A stretch of DNA of 64,000 nucleotides, from positions 169,825,741 through 169,889,740 of the forward strand of contig CM041465.1 in NCBI GenBank assembly GCA_023213395.1, read 5' to 3'. Origin of the DNA: Cycas panzhihuaensis. Lineage: Eukaryota > Cycadophyta. Each line of letters opens with the position of its first letter. Within the stretch, counting starts at the first letter, position 1. This document shows, one piece after another, positions 1 to 9,097 of the stretch. The notes under the pieces are model-generated. The model was not told where the DNA came from, did not search any database, and saw nothing but the letters and a program-made list of their open reading frames with translations. Made by a program: the position numbers and the translations under genes.

Positions 1-782
1 ATAATTTTACCTTTGGTAACCAATATGTAATTTCTTACCTTATCTTTAATCTTATATTCACCATAATCAAAGACTACTCTATATTTTCATTCCATCATTT
101 GACTAATAGATAATAAATTCTTCTTTAAACTAGGAATAAACAACACATTATACAAATTTTTATTTTCACTTGAACCTGTTTGAAGTGTCATCACTCCTTA
201 TCCTTAGACACCTTAAGCATTATTATCTCTAAATGTTAGTTTCCTCTTCTTGTCATCTACCTTAATCCTTGAAAATAAGTCAACATTGTAAAACATATGA
301 GTAGAGAATCCTAAATTTATGTACTATACATCATTCTTTATTTGAGCATTCAAACTAATATAGAATAGATTTTCATTCCTTAGGCTCTCTATAGTTGTAT
401 TCACTAAATTATTTCTTTTACCATTACACTCATTTGAATAATGTCTACAAATTTTATAATTATACTAGATAGACATAAAATCTCTTCCTCTACCTCTTCC
501 TTGAGGTGTAGGATCTCTATTATTTTCTCTTCCTCTCATGGGGTTTCTTCGACGAGATCTTCCTAAATTTTTAGTATTTATAGAACTTGAAGCTTGAAAA
601 TTTTGAGAATGCAAGTTTATCTGAGGATTTAATCTTCTAAATCTCTTCATTAAGTTTGTCATTGAGGTAAATGTTTTATCTTAATTCTTATTAGAACATT
701 TCTTTCTTTCCTCTACCATGAATATCATGGCAAATAATTGATCAACTATAAGTATAAAAAAATCTTTAGTGACTTCTATGGT
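1..782 (-). pseudogene. gag-pol: Copia-A gag C-terminus and start of protease (broken)
   Basis: Read on the minus strand, 782 to about 465 gives the C-terminal part of a Ty1/copia gag with an EER motif after an IEVTKDF stretch, followed by an Arg/Gly/Pro-rich basic segment (662-465). A decayed zinc knuckle (KICRHYSNEC) lies near 425-460. Below about 340 the frame resembles the copia protease and pre-integrase region: LGFSTHM stands where DSGxSxHM is expected, so the catalytic Asp is lost, and further on come LYNVLFIPSLKKNLLS and YILVTKGKI. Several in-frame stops show it is dead. The element runs off the left edge, so its pol lies outside the window. Reading continues at 7516 after removal of Gypsy-B, which is how the two pieces were joined. 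Assignment to copia is firm; the lineage within copia is not resolved. Confidence 0.8.
778..782. repeat. Target-site duplication of Gypsy-B, left copy (ATGGT)
   Basis: ATGGT directly precedes the 5' LTR and is repeated at 7511-7515 directly after the 3' LTR. A 5-bp direct repeat is the normal footprint of an LTR-retrotransposon integrase and fixes both outer boundaries. Confidence 0.92.
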
Positions 783-1837
783 TGATCCAGGAGGATCTAC
801 CATATGTTTACAGGATGCAGAAAATGCTAGGCATTGGAATAACTAAAAGAGATATGGCCAAATGGTATCAAAATTCTATGAAATTTTGTTTAAAGGGATA
901 AGACACATCCCACTAGATGTGTACAAAAGGTTGGGTTCAGAAAATATCATTTGATTAGAGTTCAAGCCTTGTCTTTTCATAAAAATTAATCCCACAGCTA
1001 GCAGAAAAAAATAGAAAATATATATTATCATAATATGAATAGAAACATGGCCAAATGACATCCAAATGAGCTAAAATTTTGAGGAAGCGGAGGAGACATG
1101 TGTTCCTATATGTGTACCAAATTTGAGCTGAATTGGAGTCCGTTAAGGTCAGTTACAAGCCGCAACGTTTAAGAATTTCATAAAGGCCACTTGGACAACA
1201 GAAAAACAACAAATATATATTATTATGAAATGAATAAAAATGTAGACAAATGACATACAAATGAGCTAAAAATTTGAGGAAGCTGAGGGGACATGTGTTC
1301 CTATATGTGTACCAAATTTTAGCCAAATTGGAGTATGTTAAGATCTATTACAAGCTACAACTTTTTAAGAATTATATGAAGGCCACTTGGACAACATGCA
1401 TTCTAGTGGTCAGTGGTTATACTTGCATGATTGCCACTTGTTAAACATGAAATTTGGGTTTCTTTCTATAAATTGAGCCCTTCTACAGGTTGGAGAGGTG
1501 GTTCTTGGAGACTTGACTTGGGAAGCATCCTTGGAGAAGCATTTGGAGGGTTGGAGTCCCCCTTATGGTATAATTGTAACATTTATTCCTTGTAATTTTA
1601 CCATTCTTTTTCTAGTTGATTTCTCCACCATTAAATGGAGATTTTCATGGTTTAATAAAAGTATTACTCCTCATACTTTTGGATCAATGTCAAGTATAAT
1701 TGATTTGGTGTAGAATTTTCCTTTCATGGGCTCATTGTTGTTTTGATGTTATTGAGCTTTCTACACTAACTCCCAGGATCTCAAGGAGGAAAGATTGATA
1801 ATTGATTTCTTCACCAAACTAAGCTCTTTTGGGATCA
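783..1837 (+). repeat. Gypsy-B 5' LTR
   Basis: A 1055-bp LTR with perfect short inverted ends (TGATCC and GGATCA). It contains an internal tandem duplication of about 195 bp (1016-1210 and 1211-1398). A TATA-like box lies at 1466-1474 and an AATAAA at 1654-1659. Short open frames inside it (for example 1498-1713, present again in the 3' LTR) are by-products and are not counted as genes. Confidence 0.94.
1466..1474 (+). promoter_or_regulatory. Probable LTR promoter TATA box (CTATAAATT)
   Basis: CTATAAATT lies about two thirds into the LTR and is conserved at 7139-7147 in the other LTR. Transcription would start roughly 30 bp downstream, around 1500, which divides U3 from R. An AATAAA about 180 bp further on could serve 3' end formation. 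This is inferred from sequence and position only. Confidence 0.55.
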
Positions 1838-1842
1838 TATTT

Positions 1843-1855
1843 TGGTATCAGAGCC
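1843..1855 (+). other. Gypsy-B primer binding site, initiator Met tRNA type
   Basis: TGGTATCAGAGCC starts 5 bp after the 5' LTR. It is the standard plant primer binding site complementary to the 3' end of initiator methionine tRNA. Confidence 0.93.
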
Positions 1856-1880
1856 TCTGATCTTTGTTGTAGGGACTTGA

Positions 1881-3042
1881 ATGGTACAAACGAGGAAAGG
1901 ATACAAAGAGAAAGGTGAAGACTTTCTTGTGTTGCAATCACCAAGAAGACAAAGAAAGAATCCAAGCACCATGGCTGAAAAAGAAGATGGAGAAATTAGA
2001 TTTGAAAGGCTTGAGAAGAACATAGAAGCCTTGATGCAAATGATGACCCACCTTCTACCTCTAGTCAAAGGAAAAGGCAAAGAGAAGGAATTTGAAGGAG
2101 GATCCACATATGACCACGACCATGAAGAGGAAGAGGAGGAGACCTTAAAGCACTCTTTTGAAGAAAGCAAGGGTACTTCATCTCATCAACCCTTCAAGGT
2201 GGAGGCAAAGTTGGATATTCCAACTTATGATGGAGAGGTAAATGCTGAAAAGTTGGACCATTGGTTGGATCAAATTGAAACCTACTTCATAATCTATGCT
2301 TATAGTAATACTCAAAAGCTTTCATTTGCTAGGCTCAAGATGTGTAAACATGCATTGACATGGTGGAATGTATTTTTGAAGACTCATGATGTATCTTCTT
2401 TTTCATGGAGGGATTTTAAGAAAATAATAAAGAAGCAATTCTACCCCATAGGTCATGAGGAAGACCAATGGGTCACTTAGCAATATTTTCGCCAAGGGAG
2501 AGGTGTAAGTGTCCAAGACTATACTTCTTTATTTTTTAGGCATGGCATGCTACTTGGTATTAATATGGATGAACATGTCACTCTTATGAAATTCATTGGA
2601 GGATTACATGAATACATAAGGAAGGAACTAAGGCTTTTTAAGGTTCAATCCATTGGAGAAGCAAGTAGGATGGCTATGGCAATAGAAAGTAAAAGTAAGA
2701 AATCTACATTCATGTATAAAGATTCTACTTTTACTTCTAATAAGTATGAAAAGAATCCTAAATTGCACTCATCAAAAAGGCAAGAAGGAAAGAAGAAAAG
2801 AACTAATTTTGTTAAAAGTTCTAACTATTGTGAGCATTGTGATATTAGTGGTCATATTACAGCAAAGTGTTGGAAGTTGCATCCAGAACTAAAGACGAAG
2901 CATATCAAGGATATGGAATTAAGAAAGAAGGAAAAACAGAAAGCACTACTTTCTGAGGTGGAGATTAAAAGTGAAGGAGAAGAAGAGAAGGTCACACTAC
3001 TTACAAATTATGAAGATGATGCTACAAGGGAGGAACTATTTC
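1881..3042 (+). pseudogene. gag: Gypsy-B gag
   Basis: The gag starts at ATG 1881, 25 bp after the priming site. The N-terminus is charged and likely coiled-coil (to about residue 65) followed by an acidic Glu-rich tract. A Retrotrans_gag core follows (YDGEVNAEKLDHWL about 2230, ALTWWN about 2355, then RMAMAIESK about 2667). An intact CCHC zinc knuckle (CX2CX4HX4C) lies at 2829-2870. One frame covers all of this, broken by a TAG at 2478-2480 where relatives would have Gln. Gag packages RNA and forms the virus-like particle. It leads into protease in the same frame, as usual in chromoviruses with one gag-pol reading frame. Confidence 0.85.
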
Positions 3043-3420
3043 ACTTAAAGCTTCAAGTGGGAAATAGTATGATTGGTGCCATTATAGATCCGGGAAGCTA
3101 AAAGAATTTGATCTCAGAAAGTTTGGTAAAGAGCATTGGTTTGGTAACTACTCCTCACCCTCATCCATATCCTCTTGGTTGGATCCATAAAGATGTGGAA
3201 ATGCAAATATCAAAGCAATGTACGCTTAAATTTTCCATCACTAATGATTTTGTTGATGAGGTAATATGTGATGTGGTGCCACTCGATGTATGCCATGTTG
3301 TGCTTGGAAGTCCCTACTTGTGGGATCGAGATGCACTCTTCTATCGAAAGGAGAGAAAGTATCGATTGATGAAGGATAATAATGGCTTCATCATAAAGGC
3401 CACAAAGAAGCACTTAGATA
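3043..3420 (+). pseudogene. pol: Gypsy-B aspartic protease
   Basis: This continues the gag frame. The active-site loop reads IDPGS, the DPG variant common in plant gypsy proteases, and is followed immediately by TAA at 3099-3101 and then KNLISESLV. The second half contains the hydrophobic [13 protein letters not shown] stretch that usually closes the domain. Its role would be cleavage of the gag-pol polyprotein. The stop makes this copy nonfunctional. Confidence 0.8.
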
Positions 3421-3579
3421 AGATAGCATTAATTTCAGCTACTCAAGCAAAAAGGATGATCAATGCATGTGGTAAATTTGTCACCTTAATGGTAAGGAGA
3501 AAAGAAGAGCCAAGAGATGAAGAAGGTCCTTCTACTCACACTCTTCTTATATCACCTAAACAAATGCAACAAGTTGAGG

Positions 3580-4440
3580 AGTTAAAGATAAGGTATGATA
3601 TTCTATTTCAACATGTTGATGGGCTTCCACCAAAGAGAAAGATAGAGCATGAAATCACTCTTGTAGGAGATGCACCATTACCTAATGTTGCTTTGTATAG
3701 GCACTCCATTGTAGAAAATAATGAGATAAAGAGGCAAGTTGAGGAGTTGCTTGATCAAGGGATCATAAGACCTTCATGTTCACCTTGTGGGTCACCAATT
3801 GTCTTGGTGCCTAAGAAGGATGGAGGATGGAGAATGTGTATAGATTTTCATGCTTTGAATAAAATTACAATTAAAAATCGCTACCCTTTGCCTCGTATAG
3901 ATGATTTGCTTGATCAAATTCAACATGCTTGTTATTTCACTAAATTGGATTTAAAAGTGGTTATCACCAAGTTAGGGTCAAGGAGGAGGACACATGGAAG
4001 ACGGCCTTCAAAACAAAGCAAGGACTCTTTGAATGGATGGTTATGCCTTTCAGATTGTGTAATGCTCCTGCAACATTCATGAGGCTAATGAATGAAATAT
4101 TAAGGCCTTACTTGGATAATTTTGTTGTTGTCTATCTTGATGACATTTTGATTTTCAGCAACACATGGGAGGAACATTTGCAGCACATATAAGAAGTTTT
4201 AAAGACTATGGCTAAGCATCATTTGAAGCTTAATGTGAAGAAGTGTGAATTTGGTAAGGAGAACTTGATCTTCTTAGGCTTTGTGGTTGGAGGAGGAAAG
4301 TTGAGCATTGATCCACTCAAGACTCAAGCCATCCTCAAATGGCCTAGGCCAATAAACATCAGAGGTGAGAAGTTTTTAGGAGCTTGTCAATACTTGAGAA
4401 AGTTCATTCTTCATTTCTCATAGGTTGCAGCACCTCTACA
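3580..4440 (+). pseudogene. pol: Gypsy-B reverse transcriptase
   Basis: RT motifs run in order: [19 protein letters not shown] (about 3748-3805), [14 protein letters not shown] (about 3829), [13 protein letters not shown] (about 3883), FTKLDLK (about 3940). One A is missing from the A-run near 3955, which shifts the frame. The rest follows in the next frame: MPFG(L)CNAPATF about 4040-4080 and the catalytic YLDD at 4133-4144, so both active-site Asp residues remain. A TAA near 4191 and a TAG at 4421-4423 interrupt the thumb and connection; both fall where relatives usually have Gln. The frame after the shift is shared with RNase H. Confidence 0.88.
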
Positions 4441-4479
4441 TGGATTGACAAAATCTAGTAGAAAGTTTACTTGGGGTTC

Positions 4480-4905
4480 CAAGGAGGAAGAAGCCTTTCT
4501 TCTTTTAAAGAAGAAAATTTGTGAAGCACCGGTTTTGGCAATGCCAAATTTGCAAAGGCCTTTTGAAGTAGAAGCTGATGCAAGTGGAAATGTGATGGGA
4601 GCTGTCCTTATTCAAGATGGGAAGCCTATTGCGTACCATTCGGAAGTCTTCACCCCTCAAGTGAAGAACTACCCAACATATGATCGAGAAATGTTCGCAC
4701 TTCATCAAGCATGCAAACATTGGAGGTCATACTTGCTCGGAAAAGAGGTTGTAGTTCATACCGATCATAAGCCTCTTCAATTTTTACAAACTCAAAGTAA
4801 ATTACAAAGCAAGACACATGAAGTGGATGAGTTATTTACAACAATTCAATATTGTAATTAAGTATAAAAGGGATCTAATAACAAAATTGTGATATGTTAT
4901 CTAGA
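4480..4905 (+). pseudogene. pol: Gypsy-B RNase H
   Basis: Gypsy-type RNase H with three acidic residues in place: EADASG (about 4570), YDREMFAL (about 4681) and HTDHKPL (about 4759). The domain would remove the RNA template during reverse transcription. Two bases appear lost near 4805-4810, and at least two more small deletions follow before 4905, so the C-terminal end (the conserved MLSRPP stretch before integrase) is read in a different frame. Confidence 0.85.
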
Positions 4906-4959
4906 CCACCTTGTTCCACTTCTTCTTCTACTTTTATTTGTAGTTCTCTTATGAGTTTG

Positions 4960-6260
4960 TAGGTGGAACCAATGCATCATGAAGAGTACAAAGACTTGTA
5001 CCATGAAGATGAAGCTTTGAAGGAAGAATTAGAGAACCTAGCGAAAGGAAGACCTTCCCTTGCTTGGAAGGATGGTCTACTTTTCAAAGGAGGCGCTCTA
5101 TGTTCCATCAAAAGGAGACAAGATCAAGTGGCTTAGAGAAGCCCATACTTCTAAAGTAGCTGGTCACTTTGGTATAGAGAAGACTTGAGCAAACTCGTGA
5201 GGATATGTTGTATGGCAAAAATAGCAAAATGATGTAAAAATATGTAAAGGATGTGTAATGTGTAATACTTCTAAGCCTTCTTCTAGAAAATTAGGATTGT
5301 ATACACCACTACCTATTCCCACTAGGCCTTGGGAAAGTATCTTCATTGATTTTTTAGGGGGACTTCCCATGACTAGGAAGGGACATGATTATCTTTTGTT
5401 GTTGTAGATAGGTTTAGTAAAATGATATGTCTAATACCTTGTAAGAAGACAATCACAGTGCAGAGCAAATTGAGTTATTCTTTGAGCATGTATGGAAGAA
5501 TTTTGGCTTGCCTTCTTCCATCATTTCGCATCGTGACACTCGATTCCTTTCATTATTTTGGAAGTCACTATGGGAGATGATGGATACCAAATTGAAGAGG
5601 AGTACAAGTTTCCATCCTCAAACAGATGGACAAACTGAAGTAGTGAATAGAACTTTGGTACATCTATTAAGGGGATACAATTCCAAGCATCCAAAGACTT
5701 GGGATGAATCATTGGCTTTTCTACAATTTGCTTTTAATAGAGCAATGCATGCATCACACTCTAAAGCACCTTTTGAAGTTTGTTTGGGATACTTACCTCA
5801 AAGTCCATTTGACTTAGAGTTTTCCATGCAAGCTAAGGAAGGATCCGTCAAAGAGAAGGAGGAGCATGACAAGGCTTTAAGATACTTGGAGAAGATCCAA
5901 AGAGTCCACAAAGAAGTACATGATCAACTTCTAAGGACTCAACAAAAGTACAAGGAAAGACATGACAAGCATAGGCAAGAGTGTACTTTCCAAGAAGGAG
6001 ATTTAGTATGGTTATACTTGAGCAAGGAGAGGTTAAAAGGAGAAGGTAAGAAACTCAAACCTATAAGGTATGGACCATTCAAGATTTTGAGAAAAGTAGG
6101 TGGCAATGCTTTCCAACTTGATCTTCTACCTTATATGCAAATATATTCAGTAGTAAATACTGAATACTTAAAACTCTTTGAGCCCTCCATACTAGATGAG
6201 GAACAGGACCAGTTCACTTTACCTTCAGTTGATGATTTGTATTTGGAAAGTGAGGAGCCT
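4960..6260 (+). pseudogene. pol: Gypsy-B integrase
   Basis: The HHCC zinc domain is recognisable but frame-broken (AGHFGIEKT about 5158, then CKGCVMC about 5239-5261). The first catalytic Asp is in FIDFLGG (about 5345), the second in SHRDTRFLS (about 5526) and the Glu in DGQTEVVN (about 5622), so the D,D,E triad is retained across frames. From 5508 to 6338 one frame stays open and includes the C-terminal GPY/F module (RYGPFKIL about 6067). Integrase joins element DNA to the chromosome. Frameshifts and stops between 5190 and 5500 inactivate it. Confidence 0.87.
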
Positions 6261-6261
6261 C

Positions 6262-6410
6262 TCAAGGAAGATTGTATCTTGAGAGAAAATCTACCAAAAC
6301 AGGACATAAGACACAGGAATCTTACAGGGTTGGAGTAGCAGGGCAATTACCTAGTAAGGCCAAGTGGTTTAGTAGGCAACAAGGAGAACAACACTTCCCC
6401 CATCTCTAAT
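6262..6410 (+). pseudogene. Gypsy-B chromodomain remnant
   Basis: After the GPY/F module a short tail starts ILRENLPKQ, the usual chromodomain opening strand. In the +1 frame the sequence continues YRVGVAGQLPSKAKWFS and ends FPHL (about 6310-6405). The Y-V-W spacing and the closing FPHL are typical of chromovirus integrase chromodomains, which steer insertion to certain chromatin. A frameshift near 6310 and loss of some aromatic-cage residues mark it as decayed. It places Gypsy-B among chromoviruses rather than the Tat or Athila lineages; the call rests on this pattern alone. Confidence 0.55.
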
Positions 6411-6440
6411 TCTAAGCCAAACAGGAGTTGGCTATTTTCC

Positions 6441-6455
6441 AAGGAAGGGGAGCCA
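6441..6455 (+). other. Gypsy-B polypurine tract
   Basis: AAGGAAGGGGAGCCA directly precedes the TG of the 3' LTR. This is the expected site where plus-strand DNA synthesis is primed. Confidence 0.85.
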
Positions 6456-7510
6456 TGATCCGTGAGGATCTACCATATGTTCTGAGGATGCGGAAAATGC
6501 TAGGCATTGGCATAACTAAAAGAGATATGGCCAAATGGTATCAAAATTCTATGAAATTTTGTTTAAAGGGATAAGACACATCCCACTAGATGTGTACAAA
6601 AGGTGGGGTTCAGAAAATATCATTTGATTAGAGTTCAAGCCTTGTCTTTGCATAAAAATTAATCCCACAGCTAGTAGAAAAAAATAGAAAATATATATTA
6701 TCATAATATGAATAGACACATGGCCAAATGACATCCAAATGAGCTAAAATTTTGAGGAAGCGGAGGAGACATGCGTTCCTATACATGTACCAAATTTTAG
6801 CTGAATTGGAGTCTGTTAAGGTCAGTTACAAGCCACAACGTTTAAGAATTGCATGAAGGCCACTTGGACAGCAGAAAAATAGCAAATACATATTATTATT
6901 AAATGAATAAAAATGCAGACAAATGACATCAAAATGAGCTAAAAATTTGAGGAAACTGAGGGGACATGCGTTCCTATACATGTACCAAATTTTAGCTAAA
7001 TTGGAGTATGTTAAGATCTGTTACAAGCTACAAACTTTTAAGAATTATATGAAGGCCACTTGGACAACATGCATTCTGGTGGTCAGTGGTTATACTTGCA
7101 TGATTGCCACTTGTTAAACATGAAATTTGGGTTTCTTTCTATAAATTGAGCCCTTCTACAGGTTGGAGAGGTGGTTCTTGGAGACTTGACTTGGGAAGCA
7201 TCCTTGGAGAAGCATTTGGAGGGTTGGAGTCCCCCTTATGGTATAATTGTAACATTTATTCCTTGTAATTTTACCATTCTTTTTCTAGTTGATTTCTCCA
7301 CCATTAAATGGAGATTTTTATGGTTTAATAAAAGTATTACTCCTCATACTTTTGGATCAATGTCAAGTATAATTGATTTGGTGTAGAATTTTCCTTTCAT
7401 GGGCTCATTGTTGTTTTGATGTTATTGAGCTTTCTACACTAACTCCCAGGATCTCAAGGAGGAAAGATTGATAATTGATTTCTTCACCAAACTAAGCTCT
7501 TTTGGGATCA
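6456..7510 (+). repeat. Gypsy-B 3' LTR
   Basis: 1055 bp, the same length as the 5' LTR, with the same ends and the same internal duplication (about 6689-6883 and 6884-7071). The TATA-like box is at 7139-7147. The copy of the ATGGT target site follows at 7511-7515. Confidence 0.94.
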
Positions 7511-7515
7511 ATGGT

Positions 7516-7900
7516 TATCAAAATATTCTTAAACTTCTTAATTTTAATTGCATATCTTAGAATTTTCTCTACGACTCTTTATTCTAAGACTTGTTTTGCT
7601 ATAGCTTGTATTTGATTCACTGGGTCTTGAATTCTATAGATAAAATCATTGAATAGATTAAAAGCATTTATTTTAAGGTTCTCAAAGATCCTTCTAGTCA
7701 TTTATAATATTGTACTTGTTATAATTTCATAAGTTATTTTTAAAGTATCCCAAGCTTGCTTAATAGTTATTCCATTTGGAAGATGAGAGTATATTTCTTT
7801 CTCTAGATTTGTAAAAATAAATTCAAGTGCAAGAGTTTTTTTTAATTTTAAGTTCTAAATTTGAAAGAATAAAACCATTTGACACACTGTCCCAAAAACC
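7516..7900 (-). pseudogene. gag: Copia-A gag, N-terminal part
   Basis: On the minus strand this reads as copia gag of the UBN2 type: LEKEIYSHLPNG, then ITIKQAWDTLK, then ITYE, with RIFENLKINAF and VVEKILR toward 7540. The frame runs into the segment that starts at 782 once Gypsy-B and one ATGGT copy are removed. An in-frame TAG near 7698 and other stops are present. The true start codon is not clear; similarity fades above about 7900. Confidence 0.75.
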
Positions 7901-9092
7901 TCCACTAGTTAATAAAATTTACATTCTTGTAGAATAACCTAAATAGTTTTTGAAACTTAATTTAAGGCCAACAACTAGTACTTAATATGAAGTCATTCTA
8001 TTAATTAAATAAATAATTAAGAATGTAAAAATTCACCTCAAATGCACATAAGATAGGCCACATAGTCACAAAACTCTATTGACAAGATGATAGCTATCTA
8101 GTCCTAGATTTTAGGATATTTTTATACCTCTTAGTCCTTTATAAGACTTAATATACAAATTATAATAAATTACTTTAAAATATACTTTACAATAGCCTTA
8201 TAGGATTCAAAATTTAGTTACTCTAGGATTAAGAAATAGGTAGAAAGATGATGTAAAGGGTGAAAAGAAAAATTTTATCTAATTACCATATAAGGATCTA
8301 ACATAAAGACTCAACTTTGGACTAAAATTTCTCTATAAAAATTAGTTCCAAAATATATCAAATAATATATTAAAATGATGGGATCTAAGTTAGGATTCTA
8401 ATGGTTTAGACAATTTAGAAAATACACTCCTAGAACTCATTAAAGAAATCTATGGGTACCTTTCTAAAAAATAAAATTAGTGAACTAAGGTTTAACACAC
8501 TTCATTAAAATAGAAATAACTTCTTAACTATATATCTAAATTAAAAAAATATTTTTACTAAGTAATTTATACTTTAAGATACATCAATTCAAAAGAAAAT
8601 TGAGTTCATTTGTATATAGTAGAAGTAATCATGACCTTTTTAATATAGGCCATAATTATGATTTTTAGAGACTATAATAGTACCTATTACTACAATGCCA
8701 ATAACCTTTTACTATAATATTTGATAGATCTAAAACTACTTCTAATAGAAAGTAGATATTATTATATATATAATTTTAAAAATTTAAGGTTAATTGAATA
8801 CTTATAGCCAACATTATAGATATTTAAAGATGTAATAGTAGATTTTAAACCCTAAAGATAGTGATGGATAATAGATTGAAACTAAATTCCTTATAATTTT
8901 CATAATTTTACTCTAAAATCTATAGTATAATCACTTAAAATTTATATAAGAGGCCTGTTCAACTTAAATTTATGATAAATGTTTTGAAATTCTTCTATTT
9001 ATACTACTAAAAATGAACTAAAAATTATACTCAAACTTTTTTCTCATACTTAAGATTAGGGTTTCTATTTTAAACTCTAATTTATGAGAGAT
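7901..9092 (-). other. Copia-A leader, no gene seen
   Basis: AT-rich sequence between the Copia-A gag start and the Tat-C insertion. I see no protein similarity, RNA gene or clear repeat here. By position it should be the untranslated leader of Copia-A, continued at 34652-34756 on the far side of Tat-C. Confidence 0.5.
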
Positions 9093-9097
9093 ATAAT
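9093..9097. repeat. Target-site duplication of Tat-C, left copy (ATAAT)
   Basis: ATAAT precedes the left LTR and recurs at 34647-34651 right after the other LTR. The motif is AT-rich in AT-rich surroundings, so a chance match is less unlikely than for the other duplications, but it agrees with LTR ends chosen independently from the TG/CA rule. Confidence 0.75.

Larger units (their letters stand above)
783..7510 (+). mobile_element. Gypsy-B: complete but decayed Ty3/gypsy chromovirus
   Basis: A 6728-bp element with two 1055-bp LTRs starting TGATCC and ending GGATCA, an initiator-Met priming site, gag, protease, RT, RNase H, integrase, a chromodomain remnant and a polypurine tract in the standard gypsy order. 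The 5-bp target duplication ATGGT lies at 778-782 and 7511-7515. It inserted into the gag of Copia-A: with element and one duplication removed, the copia frame reads straight through. The two LTRs have equal length and differ at roughly 36-38 positions by eye, about 3.5 percent, mostly transitions. The coding part carries several frameshifts and stops, so it cannot move on its own. Confidence 0.95.

Noticed and set aside
1498-1713. 71-codon open frame, present again at 7171-7386
   Set aside because: It lies wholly inside the Gypsy-B LTR over the R/U5 part and is doubled only because the LTR is doubled; no family resemblance.
1843-1855. tRNA-like TGGTATCAGAGC sequences (also at 22461, 34757, 63231)
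   Set aside because: These are primer binding sites next to LTRs; no cloverleaf surrounds them.
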